Below are positions 35,101-46,329 of a stretch of DNA of 64,000 nucleotides, one piece after another. Position 1 is the first letter of the stretch. Each line of letters starts with the position of its first letter. Source of the DNA: Brachyhypopomus gauderio (Eukaryota > Chordata > Actinopteri > Gymnotiformes > Hypopomidae); NCBI RefSeq assembly GCF_052324685.1, contig NW_027506914.1, positions 1 through 64,000 of the forward strand, in the 5' to 3' direction. Position numbers and translations under genes: made by a program. The notes under the pieces are model-generated. The model was not told the DNA's origin. It made no database searches and saw only the letters and a program-made list of their open reading frames with translations.

Positions 35101-38100
35101 ATGCTGAGAAGATACCATCGGACCAGGTACACGTTGTTGAGGGTAAAACATGGTACATACCACATCATGGTGTTTACCACAGACGCAAAGGCACTTTGCG
35201 TGTTGTGTTTGATTGTACCTCATCGTTTCAAAACACCTCCCTCAATAAAGAGTTACTCCAGGGTCCTGATCTGACAAACAATCTACTAGGTGTGCTCATG
35301 CGATTCCGTCAAGGACACATAGCTTTAATGGCGGATATCCAAGCTATGTTTCATCAGGTGAGAGTCCACAGAAAACATGTGGACTTTCTTAGATTTTTGT
35401 GGTGGCCAGATGGAGATTTTAAGAAACAGCCTGAAGATTATCGTATGAAGGTGCATCTTTTTGGTGCTGTTTCATCACCCAGTTGTGCAAATTTTGCTTT
35501 GCAAAAAACTGCTCAAGACAACCAGCACAAGTATGACAAAGAGATAATTGAGACAATTCAAAACAATTTCTATGTCGATGACTGCCTTAAGACTGCAGAA
35601 ACAGAAATGCATGCTATCAGATTACACAAAGGCCTCTCTGATTTGTGTGCCACAGGAGGATTCAAGCTTACGAAATGGGTCAGTAATAGCAATAAAGTGC
35701 TAGAAGTCATCCCTGAAAAGGAAAGAGCAGACATGGTAAAGGATTTGGAGTTGGACAGGAAAGACCCTCCAATTGAAAGAGTGCTCGGGATTCAGTGGAA
35801 CTTGGAGGATGACACATTCGGATTTAAAGTGTCTGAGAACAGCAAGCCCCTCACTAGAAGAGGGATTTTATCCACTGTAAGTTCCATATATGACCCTTTA
35901 GGATTTCTTGCACCTGTCATTCTGAAAGGCAAGCAGATTTTGCAGGCTCTCTGCAAGTCAGGTTGTGGTTGGGATCAAGTTGTTTCTGATGTTATGCTCA
36001 ATCAATGGAAGACATGGCTACAAGACACTGAACATCTCTCTGGTCTGAGAATCGATAGATGTATGAAACCAAAAGACATTGGCACGGTCATATCAGTCCA
36101 GCTGCATCACTTCTGTGATGCCAGTGAAGTAGGTTATGGTACCGTTAGTTACATCAGGTTCGTCAGTGATAGTAATGTACACGTTAGCTTCGTCATGGGA
36201 AAGGCGAGAGTAGCCCCATTTAAACAAATGACCATCCCTAGGCTCGAACTTCAAGCAGCAACGCTTGCTGCACGGATGGATAAAATGCTTAGAGTAGAAC
36301 TTCAAATTAATCTGGAACCTTCTGTATTATGGACTGATAGCCAGTCAGTTCTGAAGTACATTAATAATGAACAAACAAGATTTTCAACCTTTGTGACCAA
36401 CCGACTTACTGTCATCAGAGATCTTACAACCAAAGAACAATGGAGATATGTAGACTCAGCAAACAATCCGGCTGATGCTGCATCAAGGGGTGTAAGAGCA
36501 GCCTCTCTAATGTCCAAACACTGGTGGACAGGCCCAGACTTCTTACGAAGGAAAGAAACACATTGGCCGATTAGTAGCAAACTAATGTCTACTGATTTGA
36601 AAACCCTTGAAGTGAGAAATGTTCAGGTCCATTGGACAACCGTAACTGATAATCCTACAAGCAACTTCCTAGAATATTATTCCCAGTGGAGTCACTTAAA
36701 AAGGGCAGTGGCATGGTTTCTACGACTGAAAGATATCCTTAAAGCAAAGGCTCATGGAAAGCATGCTGTGAAGAACAACAATGCCCAGAATGTGGGATCC
36801 CAGTGTTTGTCTGTAGATGAACTGGAAAGAGCAGAAAAGGCTGTGATCTCTTATGTACAGAACTCGAGTTTCCATGAGGAAGTGGAAGCCTTACAGAAAG
36901 GTAAACAGGTTAAACTCTCTAGTAGCATCTCATCACTGGATCCGATTCTTGAGGCTGGGATTCTAAGGGTAGGGGGCAGAATTAATAGAATGGCCATGCC
37001 CGTAAGCCAACAGCATCCAGCCATATTACCCAAGAAGTCCCATATCTCTAGACTAATCATGAGGCACATCCACCAGACAATAGGTCACTCTGGGAGGAAT
37101 CATGTTCTATCAAAATTGAGACAGCATTATTGGATTCCAAGTGCAAATGCCTTAGCACGCAGGATTATTACGGAATGCGTCCTCTGTAGACGTCTTCAAG
37201 GGAAACCGGGAGAACAGAAGATGGCAGATCTCCCTCCAGAACGAATCACCCCAGACTTACCACCTTTCACCCACGTAGGTATTGATTATTTTGGACCAAT
37301 AGAAGTCAAGAAAGGTCGTGGAACTGCAAAACGATATGGCGTGATCTTTACTTGTCTTGTGTCACGTGCCATCCATCTTGAAGTAGCAACTTCTTTAGAC
37401 ACAGATGCTTGCATTAATGCCCTGCGGCGATTTATCTGCAGAAGAGGGCCAGTTGACACTATAAGAACGGATCAAGGTACAAATTTCATTGGAAGTCATA
37501 GAGAACTAGAAAACAGCTTGAAAAATGTTGATCATGAGAAAATCCATGGAACATTAACAAAAGAGGGAATCAAGTGGATGTTCAATCCACCCTTTGCACC
37601 TCACCATGGAGGTGTGTGGGAACGCCTAATCAAGTCACTGAAGACAATTCTTCATTCACTCTTTAGAGAGCAAATTCTTGATGATGATGGATTATTAACA
37701 GCACTCTGCGAAGTTGAAACAATAATGAACGATCGTCCACTAACAACTGTATCAGACGATCCACTTGATCTGGAACCTCTGACACCTAATCATTTACTAA
37801 GAATGAAAGTTCAACCAGTCATACCACCTGGAATCTTTCAGAGCACTGACTTGTATGTACGAAGAAGATGGAGACAGGTACAGTACATCACAGACTTATT
37901 CTGGAAACGGTGGATAAGGGAGTATCTTCCCATTATGCAAGAGAGATCCAAATGGAACCTGATCAAAAGGAACTTCCAGCCAAATGACTTAGTGGTCATT
38001 GTTGATGACAAGGCACCAAGAAACTCATGGCTGTTAGGGAGAATTCTGAAGACCTTTCCAGATAAACAAGGTCTTGTCCGAGCGGCTTTGATTAAGACCA

Positions 38101-38165
38101 AGAACACTGTCCTGCAAAGACCAATCAGTAAGCTCTGTTTGCTGATGGAAACATCACAGCAGTGA
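32184..38165 (+). CDS. BEL/Pao Gag-Pol polyprotein, intact
   Basis: One uninterrupted frame of 1993 aa from the first good ATG after the 5' LTR. Domains in order: a coiled-coil and gag-like region (FDGDPLCFLSFMRAFE near residue 350) and two CCHC-like knuckles (near 580 and 613). An aspartic protease has FLDPGSSATF at Asp717, with Pro instead of Ser/Thr after Asp as in many BEL elements. Reverse transcriptase follows with YVDD at 1130-1133, then RNase H (CDASEVGYG, Asp1312). The integrase has an HHCC finger from about 1625 and catalytic Asp1701, Asp1763 and Glu1813, the last two 49 residues apart. It makes the element's DNA copy from RNA in cytoplasmic particles and inserts it in the nucleus. 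No lesion seen, so potentially active. Confidence 0.96.
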   Translation: MEALGSAEATEMDNDGDYIKTIMGSRRGKLGMCTRKMNEIMTVRTGNGEAKEVKLLMDSFCAALNEFNQVHDLVQMSLDTAEKEHDQTEWFEPKMAHFKEFLTETETWLRAKFEKQNGGEDEIQLDENIDNITPFDSVSVSLKRQSEDSVTSSKSSIASSAISARMKAEARKAVLMARAAALSKKHDLEMKEAQLKTDEIRIKMMKEKLRVETDIAASIAEIRVYESFESPSSEAKQKDGMNEYYDEAQKYLHSSIDTGGHKHTADYALIQTVPKTPLQRTVQLLQPPQLIIESEPQAVAELGNTGVSSSQGQVILNAMQQQQHLTEVLLQQQNLSLLPTKAIPVFDGDPLCFLSFMRAFEHSIETRTQSNKERLYYLEQFTAGQPRELVCSCLHMDATTGYAEAKRLLKENFGDEIRITNAYMDRALHWANIKPEDSKALHAYTLFLRGCCNVMQELRYLKELDSAANLRIVISKLPYKVKDKWRAVAYDISDKTKQRAGFDNLVVFLERQVRMSSDPLFGDILVPASSRKSVTYEIKLPLRSKSSRTSFATTVVPVTKYVSGTANDKTKQARTLSSSCFYCSCDHVLASCNHFKSLDHRNKVQFLKHNGICFGCFSKGHLSKDCRKRMTCEICHYRHPTLLHISEKVMQKRSVDNSSDPNSEQPTLEGQPVNSAFVSLRSGRHNGASKDCILAIVPVQVKVASSNQFLVTYAFLDPGSSATFCTEGLMRKLHAKGTKTEILQRTMAQEKPVTTYRVLDLEVGDKDGKNFIQLPCVYTQDVIPVSKENVISSKDLEKWPYLRNVDIKEIDADVELLIGVNTPKAMEPWEIINSIGNGPYAVRTLLGWIVNGPLGSMGDATNHVVTTNRISVSEIEELLMKLYNQEFPETHYTEKREMSLDDKKFMKILTEQVTYENSHYYLPLPFRNDNVMMPNNRDMAIQRAASLAKRLKGDKSFRAEYKQFMDKMLEQDYAEKIPSDQVHVVEGKTWYIPHHGVYHRRKGTLRVVFDCTSSFQNTSLNKELLQGPDLTNNLLGVLMRFRQGHIALMADIQAMFHQVRVHRKHVDFLRFLWWPDGDFKKQPEDYRMKVHLFGAVSSPSCANFALQKTAQDNQHKYDKEIIETIQNNFYVDDCLKTAETEMHAIRLHKGLSDLCATGGFKLTKWVSNSNKVLEVIPEKERADMVKDLELDRKDPPIERVLGIQWNLEDDTFGFKVSENSKPLTRRGILSTVSSIYDPLGFLAPVILKGKQILQALCKSGCGWDQVVSDVMLNQWKTWLQDTEHLSGLRIDRCMKPKDIGTVISVQLHHFCDASEVGYGTVSYIRFVSDSNVHVSFVMGKARVAPFKQMTIPRLELQAATLAARMDKMLRVELQINLEPSVLWTDSQSVLKYINNEQTRFSTFVTNRLTVIRDLTTKEQWRYVDSANNPADAASRGVRAASLMSKHWWTGPDFLRRKETHWPISSKLMSTDLKTLEVRNVQVHWTTVTDNPTSNFLEYYSQWSHLKRAVAWFLRLKDILKAKAHGKHAVKNNNAQNVGSQCLSVDELERAEKAVISYVQNSSFHEEVEALQKGKQVKLSSSISSLDPILEAGILRVGGRINRMAMPVSQQHPAILPKKSHISRLIMRHIHQTIGHSGRNHVLSKLRQHYWIPSANALARRIITECVLCRRLQGKPGEQKMADLPPERITPDLPPFTHVGIDYFGPIEVKKGRGTAKRYGVIFTCLVSRAIHLEVATSLDTDACINALRRFICRRGPVDTIRTDQGTNFIGSHRELENSLKNVDHEKIHGTLTKEGIKWMFNPPFAPHHGGVWERLIKSLKTILHSLFREQILDDDGLLTALCEVETIMNDRPLTTVSDDPLDLEPLTPNHLLRMKVQPVIPPGIFQSTDLYVRRRWRQVQYITDLFWKRWIREYLPIMQERSKWNLIKRNFQPNDLVVIVDDKAPRNSWLLGRILKTFPDKQGLVRAALIKTKNTVLQRPISKLCLLMETSQQ

Positions 38166-38361
38166 TGGATCAGTGGTAAAGGCTGAATCCCAACGGTGGG
38201 TTAAGTGCTAGTGACCTCTAACCCCCAACTTCGAGACGACAACTAAGGACTGATGTGTAGTTTGTGATTTTGACATTGTTGATTTGAGTTTTGTTGATTC
38301 TGACATTATGGCTCCTTTTATTTACATGCTATAATTGTGAGATACACAATTAGGGGCCAGG

Positions 38362-38678
38362 TGTTGGAGCCATTTTTGTCTTTTGTCTTTACTGTTCCCT
38401 AGATCCCTTGTGTTTGTACCCAACTAGACCTCCCTCATGTGGTGCATACCGGTCACTGCATCCATCGGGTTATCGGGTCCTGATTTAAGGGAAATGGGTA
38501 GACCTGGCTGGGGCCCGGTCAGAAGAGCAAACAGTTTTTCCACCGCAAGCTGTAAATTGATATGTTTCTTATTTTAATTTGAGTTGTTGTTAATTTTATA
38601 TATTATGTTTTGTTCAAATAAAACACCAACAAACCTGCAAGACAGCGTCTGCGCGTGAACTGGAGTATGGCTGGGACA
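38362..38678 (+). mobile_element. 3' LTR of BEL/Pao element
   Basis: Same 317 bp as the 5' LTR with one difference; followed by GGTGG (38679-38683), which completes a 5-bp target duplication. Element span 31769-38678. Confidence 0.95.
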
Positions 38679-39956
38679 GGTGGAGAGTTGTAACACCATG
38701 AATTCCACCGATCATGGATCAGATATGAGTCATATGATCATTCCGGTATTTACCCAATTCCTCCCTGATCCCATATGGTGACTATCAAGGATGGAAACGG
38801 GCACATGCAGATTCCATTTAGAAAAAACTGATTTCGAGGTAAGAAAGTAAATTTCTGAATCAAGACTTTATTTTTTTGTTTAGTACTTATACTATTGCAG
38901 AAAAAAACGATGTGACTTCTATTACATTAAACTAGTTTCTCAGGTAAATTTTGATGCATTTTTGCCCTGTTAATTTCAAATCACCTTGCTAATACAGTTA
39001 GCTAAACAATGGCAGACAGGGGTGGGGTGTGTTGTAACACAGCTTTTTAAACTAGAACTACCAAGCCGCCTGCTTTCGACAGTGTCCCAACTAGACTCTT
39101 GGTCTCTTGACAGGTGTGATAAGCCCTTCTTACCTCCAGTGTTATGTAAATGAGGTGTGTGTCAGCTGTGGGTGGTTGCTGTTGACACACCTTTCAATAC
39201 ACACCTTTGGCTGCCTCATGAGACTGCAACCTCTCTTGGCAGAAGTCTGCTCAACTCAGGACCATGTTTGAGATTTGATTTGTGGAAGGTTGAAATAATG
39301 TGAAATTGACACAAACATAATATTTGAATTATAGTGGCATATTGATTATTCAAAATGGCTCTGATTTTTTAACCTTATTTTAAGTAGTTAAAACTGTCAA
39401 TAGGTATAGGTAAAGATATTTTTACATAAATTTATACAAAAAACCCTCAGCTACTTGAAATAGAATAATATTCTTGAGCAATTTTAACTCATCAAGATGG
39501 TACTTTTTGCAGTGTGTCTCTTTCAAAAACACAACAGCCATAACTAGCAAACACAAATAGAAAATTTACTTTTCTCTCCCTACTCTCTTTTTTTGGCCTA
39601 CCTCCACCCCCCCCCCCCCCCCCCCACACCTTCTTTGGAGGACAACTTTATTTTTATGTAAGGATCAGAAAACAATTCTGTACCACCACCATCACCACAC
39701 AGAGAGTAGCCTGTTCAGCCATACCAGTGTTATGAAAATGAGGCCATTACATTGATTCTAAATGTAGGAGTACTGTTTGTGTGTTTGTATGGGGAGGGGT
39801 GGAGGTGGGAATATGCAGGTCCAGAAGAAATGGTCCTCTGGAACAAGGTGAAGTTGAATTGGTGAAGCCACCCCCCACCCCCAAAAAAAGTCAACATTGC
39901 CAGAAATTTATATTCAAGTTAGATTTATTGGTATACAGGTGTATATATAAATACAC

Positions 39957-40648
39957 CTATGAATATTCTGCACACACCTGGCACTGCCACATCATCTCTT
40001 TTCTGCACTTGCCACATGTGAACCTATCACAAGACACACAATGATTAGTGGCACGGTTACTTTTGCAACAACACTTGACCTGGCACCATGCCCTTTTCCC
40101 TGTGTCAGGTGTGGGTGGTTGCTGCTGCTGAGCCTTTTCCTTGGCCACCTCCTTGGCTGCCACATGAGCCTGTGCAAGCTCTTCTGTAAGATTGACCAAA
40201 AACTCCGACCGTCTCTCCTTTACCCCAGTGCATGCTTGAAAAAGCACATAGGCATTCAGTGCTGCAATGTCAATCATATTATAAAACACAGCGACTGGCC
40301 AACGCCGTGTTCCGCAACGCACTGTGTACTTTCGTACCATCTGGTCCATTATATCCACACCACATTTTAGGGAGTTGTAGTCAGTGATTGTGTTTGGCTT
40401 TTTTTTGTGTGTTCCCAGTCTCCACCGTACTGTGCATGGTACTGAGGATGCAGACAGTCTAGACGGGTCTTGGATGGGAAAAGTTGCTCATCTATGGTGA
40501 TATGCCTTCCTGGGTGGTACGAAGTGATGCAGTTGCCAACGAAAGATTTCCAAATATTAGAAATTGCAGCAAACCGGTCAGTTGCAGCTCGTTCATGAAG
40601 TATCTCCAAAGAGATGAAACAGAGGAAACTTTGCAAGCGACTAGTCAC
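39957..40648 (-). pseudogene. piggyBac transposase remnant
   Basis: The first fragment (40648-40367) has ERAATDRFAAISNIW and YHPGRHITIDEQLFPSKTR, including a catalytic-type Asp of the family (TIDEQL). The frame then shifts and a central part is deleted. The second fragment (40358-39957) has DIMDQMVRKYTV, RWPVAVFYNMIDIAALNAY and a C-terminal Cys-rich finger (C-x2-C pairs, ending CQVC). A second catalytic Asp region is missing, so it cannot be active. Confidence 0.88.
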
Positions 40649-40654
40649 TTTTCA

Positions 40655-41020
40655 CTATAAAGGTGCTATAGAAATAAAGATTATTATTATTATTTATATT
40701 ATAAAAAGGGAAGGGCAGAAAAAAAACACAGCTCAAATGACCACTGCAATGGTTCACCAACTGCTGCTACATTGGGCATCCATATTCACCCAAACACATA
40801 TGCACACACACACACACACACATCCTCACACACATACACCCACAAACCTTATTTTCAGTAGTTTTTAGCACATGCATGTATGTATGAAAGGTGCTATAGA
40901 AATAAAGATTATTTATATTATAAAAAGGGAAGGGCAGAAAAAACACAGCTCAAATGTCCACTGCAATGCTTCACCAACTGCTGCTACATTGGACATCCAT
41001 ATTCATCCAAACACAAAGAC
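40655..41020. repeat. Direct duplication inside the piggyBac element
   Basis: About 130 bp beginning AAGGTGCTATAGAAATAAAG (40659) recurs at 40888 with few changes, separated by a CA repeat. Confidence 0.85.
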
Positions 41021-41464
41021 AATCTCCCTCAATCTCCCCAAAGGGAGGCCAGAGTTTTTTCTTCTCTATCTGAGTCAGTGAACACATCCAGCTGAACAAT
41101 GAACTGATGGTTCACACCATCACCCCCCCTCCACCCACTCCCCGTCCACCTATAATGGCTGCATGTGCATAACAAAGGGTGGCCTAATGGGATGCAAATG
41201 TCCCCAGAACTGCCCCCTGGTGGAGGCCAGGTAGAAAAGTTTGGAATTAAAATGGTGGTAGTCCTAGTGTTAAAGTGTTATAATCATCACCTTACTAAGA
41301 AAACATTCTTGATTTTAATAATTTTACAGAATGTCTAGGCAGTGAAAAAGAAAGACTAACAGTGGTGAGCCTGCAAATGTAAAAAAAAAAAAAAAACATC
41401 TTATGAGGTCACAAAGAAGGGCAAGTCAGTCAGATCAGTTGTGAAGGCACATAGTATCTGTGAT

Positions 41465-41465
<1 letters not shown>

Positions 41466-41502
<37 letters not shown>
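41466..41502. repeat. (CA)n microsatellite
   Basis: About 17 CA units within R1 copy 2, where copies 1 and 3 have short GT runs on the other strand. Confidence 0.95.
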
Positions 41503-41505
<3 letters not shown>

Positions 41506-42234
41506 ATTGCTTATTATTTGACCTCCATGTTCTTTACACAGGTACAATGTATTAGAGTGTTCATTAAGCATAATGAACCTATATTGTTAAATAAGTTTGT
41601 TCTATTACACTAATTTACACACACACTTGAATAAAACCAAGTGGATATGAGTTATGGTCAGTCACAGAGAGAGAGAGACATTGTTCTGGATTGTTCTTTC
41701 ATTATTTTATTTCAAAAACCTCTTTTTGAAGCATATTGCATGGTGTGGCCTCTGTTGTTGCTTGTTTTGTCTAATTGTTACAATTTACCCCAGCATGTGG
41801 TAAAATAAGGAGTAAAAAATAAGGAGTAAAGGATTTTATATGCTGTGATTCTATAAGTTTACATAATGTACCATAATCAGTCTCCTTAATTCGCATACAA
41901 TCTGCTTAAAAACAGACTGCAGGTATAACACTGTTATTTTATGTCTCTGGTACCATATAATCCTACATTTCTCACCTGCCAACACTGCTGGCTTTTATTA
42001 GTTGCCAGCAGCTTATGCTTACTGTCCTATATTCTGTTCATAGGAGCAACATCATGTCTGTCTTTATGCACACGTATAAATTCATGTGTGCATATGCAAC
42101 ATTACTGAGTGATTGTGCGCATTTAAACGAAGTGTGCGAATGCTTAGACGTGAAACAGCAGCATCCAATAATGACAAGAGCGCAGAATAAAATCTGCATG
42201 AATGAAAAGTTGCACTTCATAAGTCGATGTGGGT

Positions 42235-42250
42235 GGCTCTTAAAAGAGCC
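42235..42250 (-). terminator. Histone 3' stem-loop of H2A
   Basis: GGCTCTTTTAAGAGCC then ACCCA, 27 bp after the H2A stop. Confidence 0.95.
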
Positions 42251-42277
42251 GTTGGATTCTGAAAACAGAAGGGAAAT

Positions 42278-42712
<435 letters not shown>

Positions 42713-42743
42713 CTAAGAGGGCTGGAGATATAGCTAAATAAGC

Positions 42744-42757
42744 TGCTCTCCTATTGG
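42744..42757 (-). promoter_or_regulatory. CCAAT region upstream of H2A
   Basis: AGCCAATAG on the minus strand about 90 bp before the ATG, with a TATTTAGCTATAT stretch between (42727-42740) as a candidate TATA box. Confidence 0.55.
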
Positions 42758-42779
42758 CTTAAAGAAGGCATGACGAATA

Positions 42780-43600
42780 ACCAACCCGAAGCGGTCGACA
42801 TCCAAAGCCAGCCTCCATCTCTTTCCCCTGCAACACTCCATGTGGCACGTCTTTTCTTGTTGTCCTTCGTATATGCATTTCAATATTGAATAAAGTTTTA
42901 GAAATCTTCTAAGCTATTCAGGGTACACGCATATGTATGACAAGGACAGGAGAGATTGGCAAATTAAAAAATAGCATACAATAGAATATTACTGTGTACA
43001 TGTCCATATGTTGAATGAGATGCAAAATGTTTTACGCGCGTTTACTCTACAAAACTCCCTCTCGTAATAACGTTTTTCTATATGTATGCACTTCAATTTA
43101 ATGTAGAAATGTACTCAAGTTATTCAAGCTACGTACATGTATGACAAGGAGAGGAGAGATGGGCAGACTAATGTATTCATAGCATACAATAAAATCTTAT
43201 TATATACAATATTTCTGTGAATAATGAAATGCAACATGTTTACTATGGATACAGTAAGAAAAACTGATTGTCGTTGGACCCTAATAGATATATAAAGTTA
43301 CATATATGTTGTTTTACCGTCATATTGATATTGTAATGTTATGAGTATGGATTGCTTGAAATGCTTGTGTATTGACTTTTCATTCTCCATTTTAATAAAG
43401 TACACTTGGGCAAATAAAACACACGTATATAAAATAGAATCTTATTCTACACAGTATTTCTGTATTTAGGACGGGATGAATGTTTTAGGTTGTCATTTTT
43501 CTTCCCAATGTCCACGCACTTAATGTAGAGCAATGGATGAAACTGCACCTTAAAATCCACCAACGACACAAAATATTTAGAGTTTAAAGAAAAGCGCTCT
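42780..43600. other. H2A-H1 spacer
   Basis: AT-rich, no gene. ATACGTACATGTATGACAAGG-like stretches occur twice (near 42928 and 43130), so part is an internal duplication of about 200 bp. Confidence 0.45.
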
Positions 43601-43618
43601 TTAGAAAAAAAGGTGGGT

Positions 43619-43634
43619 GGCTCTTAAAAGAGCC
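43619..43634 (-). terminator. Histone 3' stem-loop of H1
   Basis: GGCTCTTTTAAGAGCC then ACCCA, about 34 bp after the H1 stop. Confidence 0.95.
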
Positions 43635-43668
43635 TTTTGGGGAGACCAAGACATGAAAACATGCACGT

Positions 43669-44283
43669 TTACTTCTTCTTGGGGGCTGCTTTTTTCGCCT
43701 TTGCTGCTTTTGGCTTGGCGGTCTTGGGCTTCGCAACCTTTGCCTTCTTGGGGCTCTTGGCTGCTTTCTTCGGAGCGGCCGGCTTCTTCGCTTTCTTGGG
43801 ACTCTTGGTAGCTTTGGCGGCAGCGGGCTTCTTCGCCTTCTTGGGCGACTTCTTTGCAGCGGCGGCGGGCTTCTTTGCCGCGACCTTCTTGGGCTTTTTA
43901 GCCGCGGCAGGCTTCTTAACGGGGGACTTTTTCGCCTTAGGCGCGGCTTTCTTGGCGGGCTTCTTCTTAGTTTCCGCTTGCTTGTTGATCTTAAACGAGC
44001 CAGACGCTCCGGTGCCTTTGGTCTGCACCAAAGTCCCTTTCGTCACCAGGCTCTTGATGGCGAGCTTGACGCGAGAGTTGTTCTTCTCCACGTCGTAACC
44101 GCCAGCAGCCAAAGCTTTCTTCAGCGCGGCGAGAGACACGCCGCTCCGTTCTTTGGAAGCAGAAACAGCTTTAACGATAAGCTCACCGACGCTGGGTCCC
44201 GCTTTCTTGGGTCTAGCGGCAGCTTTCTTCTTGGGCGCTTTAGCCGGCGCGGCAGCGGTTGAGGCTGGAGCCACTTCTGCCAT
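43669..44283 (-). CDS. Linker histone H1
   Basis: Intact intronless frame of 204 aa. A short Ala/Pro/Lys N-tail precedes the winged-helix globular domain from about residue 29 ([20 protein letters not shown]) to about 100 (SGSFKIN). A Lys/Ala/Pro tail follows with several SPKK/SPVK motifs, sites of CDK phosphorylation. It binds linker DNA at the nucleosome. An H1 box (AAACACA) lies at 44452-44458 upstream. The length is normal for fish somatic H1. Confidence 0.98.
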   Translation of the reverse strand: MAEVAPASTAAAPAKAPKKKAAARPKKAGPSVGELIVKAVSASKERSGVSLAALKKALAAGGYDVEKNNSRVKLAIKSLVTKGTLVQTKGTGASGSFKINKQAETKKKPAKKAAPKAKKSPVKKPAAAKKPKKVAAKKPAAAAKKSPKKAKKPAAAKATKSPKKAKKPAAPKKAAKSPKKAKVAKPKTAKPKAAKAKKAAPKKK

Positions 44284-44451
44284 CCTTGAATTTTCTAAGA
44301 GAAATAAACACTGAACGAACTGATCTGTGAACGCGAACCTCCCTCCTCGCGACGGACTGTGGTCTTAAAATACACATGAGGACGGTGTAGACTCAACTCG
44401 CCCGACACTGCGTGCCTGTGCTTCCGTGAGTAGATGGTACTTGTGTTTTCT

Positions 44452-44458
44452 CACGACA
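44452..44458 (-). promoter_or_regulatory. H1 box (AAACACA)
   Basis: AAACACA on the minus strand about 170 bp before the H1 ATG, with a TATTTTAAG TATA-like box near 44363-44371. Confidence 0.65.
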
Positions 44459-44459
44459 A

Positions 44460-45340
44460 ATCTCGACCTAATATATGCATCCAAACACTATTTGCAGTGC
44501 ATCAAAAAACGCGAATGGCAAGAGAAGGCTCTCTCGTTTATTTGCGTGCCAGGGAAGCCCATGCAGTTTCGGGTCGTTTTTCACAACTGCCACAAAAATG
44601 CAACCTGCGACTGTCTCACCTAAGAAGACATGCTGTGTTTTGTGTGATATGTGGGGTGAAATTGACAGAAATGAAGGAGTAGGTCTAACAGCTCATAGTG
44701 TGTGCTATGAAGGAGAGTCTGAGTAAAGGCATGGAGGTGTTTTGAACGTGACAATGGTGTGTTTATTAGTTAAAAAACCCCTTGTGTAGGTGTGACTAAA
44801 ACACAAGCATGGGGTGCAGGAGGCCGTGGCCATATGTACAAATACTATGAGATAACAGTGGTGCTCTCAAGAATCAGGACAAATTAAACTTATGCACATG
44901 TAGTAGTAACACACAAATAATACAAAAGAAGAGTGTGAATGGTCAGTAGTCCAGAAGAAAAGTAGGCATGGTGCAATGATCATTTATACCTGTGGACAGA
45001 CATCTATGTAGTTGGAGACATGTGTCCATGATGTAGTAACACGTAGGAGGTGTACTGTGCAATTTAGAGCATTAGGCATTCCTGCAATGCCATAAACACT
45101 AACAGCTCTCAGTGGTTTAGAAGCAAACCTGTCCAACAGCAATTATTATAAATACATATATTTCCTAAAATTGATTAGATGTCAACTCCAATTAATATGT
45201 ATATGGAACAGCTTCATTGTACCCCTGATGTGCATTACCCCAAGTTCACACAAATCCTAATGTGGAACCCTAATCTAAATAATAGGAATATCATGTCAAG
45301 CAGTTTTTCTGTGTCCTTTCCTCCGTGTTGTTTGTGTAGT
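44460..45340. other. Unassigned sequence
   Basis: No credible gene. Near 45140-45180 it shares sequence with 13403-13440. Confidence 0.3.
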
Positions 45341-45347
45341 GTCCACC

Positions 45348-46111
45348 ATGGTTTGCTGTGCTGCATGGGGATACTCCAATCGATCAGAGAAAGGAGCAAA
45401 AATGTATGGTTTCCCCACTGATACTGAGAGGAGAAAAAAAATGGTTGTCTCAACTAAGCAGGAACAATCTTACCCTCACTAAAGATTACAACAGCAAATA
45501 TATATGTGAGGTAATCATCAAACACTGCATTTGCACTTTTCACAATAAACACACTATTGGAAAGCTTAATGCCTGATTTATTAAAATACAGAATAGTGAA
45601 CAAAAAAAATCAAAGACTCCAGACAGACTCGGGTGCAGGGTGAGGGTGCTATCTAGTTGCAGGCTCCATTGAATCCCCTATGGTTCTTTGGCTTAAAGAG
45701 AGAGAGAAGAAAAAGACAGGAGAAAATGATTATTATGAGTATTGATGTGATATGAATTAGAATTTGTTGCACATCCTTGGTTGTTTTTTATACGTGTAAT
45801 GAGTGTATACATATCCAGTAAGTGTTCTCTAATACTGTGTATTCACCCACTATGGGATATATATATGGGTAGACAAAACTGAGTTGTCATGTGTGAGGAG
45901 TAAACTCACATCACTCTGCAGGCACATTTTGAGGCAGACCAATTCATCAAAACCAAACAGGGCAAGACTAGGCTGAAAGCAGATGCTGTTCCCACCATTT
46001 TTGTGCATCGCCCCGCACTCAGAAAGAGGAAGCCCCCTGCACTACGATGCACCACTGGACCTGTAAAGACAGGCCCCATAGCTGCTGATAGTGTTAGGGG
46101 TGACACAGGTA
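45348..46111 (+). pseudogene. THAP-domain gene fragment, frameshifted
   Basis: An ATG in a strong Kozak context (CCACCATGG) opens a THAP (C2CH) domain: MVCCAAWGYSNRSEKGAKMY, then GFPTDTERRKK. An A8 run at 45434-45441 shifts the frame by one. The next frame continues WLSQLSRNNLTL and YICE to a GT donor at 45511. A second exon (45921-46111) gives AHFEADQF, AVPTIF and a basic tail to a donor at 46112. The Cys usual before the SNR motif is Tyr (GYSNR). THAP domains bind DNA in P-element-related transposases and host regulators. Later exons were not found. Confidence 0.8.
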
Positions 46112-46217
46112 TAATAAGTATGAATTCCTAATAATTAATATTATTTCTTTAAGTGATATACTATGTAGTGTGATGAAGTTTTAAATATTCTATGTCTTTT
46201 ATATCCAGCAGTTTCAA

Positions 46218-46325
46218 AAACTGAGGAAATACGTTAATAAAATAAAATAAAAATAAATAAAATGAAATAAAAAGGAAAATAAAATAAATAAAAGGATAAA
46301 TAAATAAAATAAAAGGAAATAAAAC
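46218..46325. repeat. A-rich (AAATAAAA)n tract
   Basis: Irregular AAATAAAA/AAAGGAAAT repeats. Confidence 0.9.
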
Positions 46326-46329
46326 GTTA

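Larger units (their letters stand above)
39051..41269 (-). mobile_element. piggyBac-type element, degenerate
   Basis: TTAA on both sides (39047-39050, 41270-41273) and inverted ends ACTAGAACTACCA / CACTAGGACTACCA. It interrupts R1, which reads across when the element is removed. Transposase remnants lie at 39957-40648. Confidence 0.9.
38684..41770 (-). repeat. Interspersed repeat R1, copy 2 (inverted)
   Basis: Reverse-complement match to 14400-15187: GAGTTGTAACACCAT at 38686 and the ATCATGGATCAGATATGAGT block. After a piggyBac insertion it continues from 41274 (CACCTTACTAAGAAAACATT) to about 41770. The BEL/Pao element inserted right at its edge. Confidence 0.8.

Noticed and set aside
43637-44098. 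Plus-strand open frame of 153 codons
   Set aside because: Antisense shadow of the Lys/Ala-rich H1 tail.
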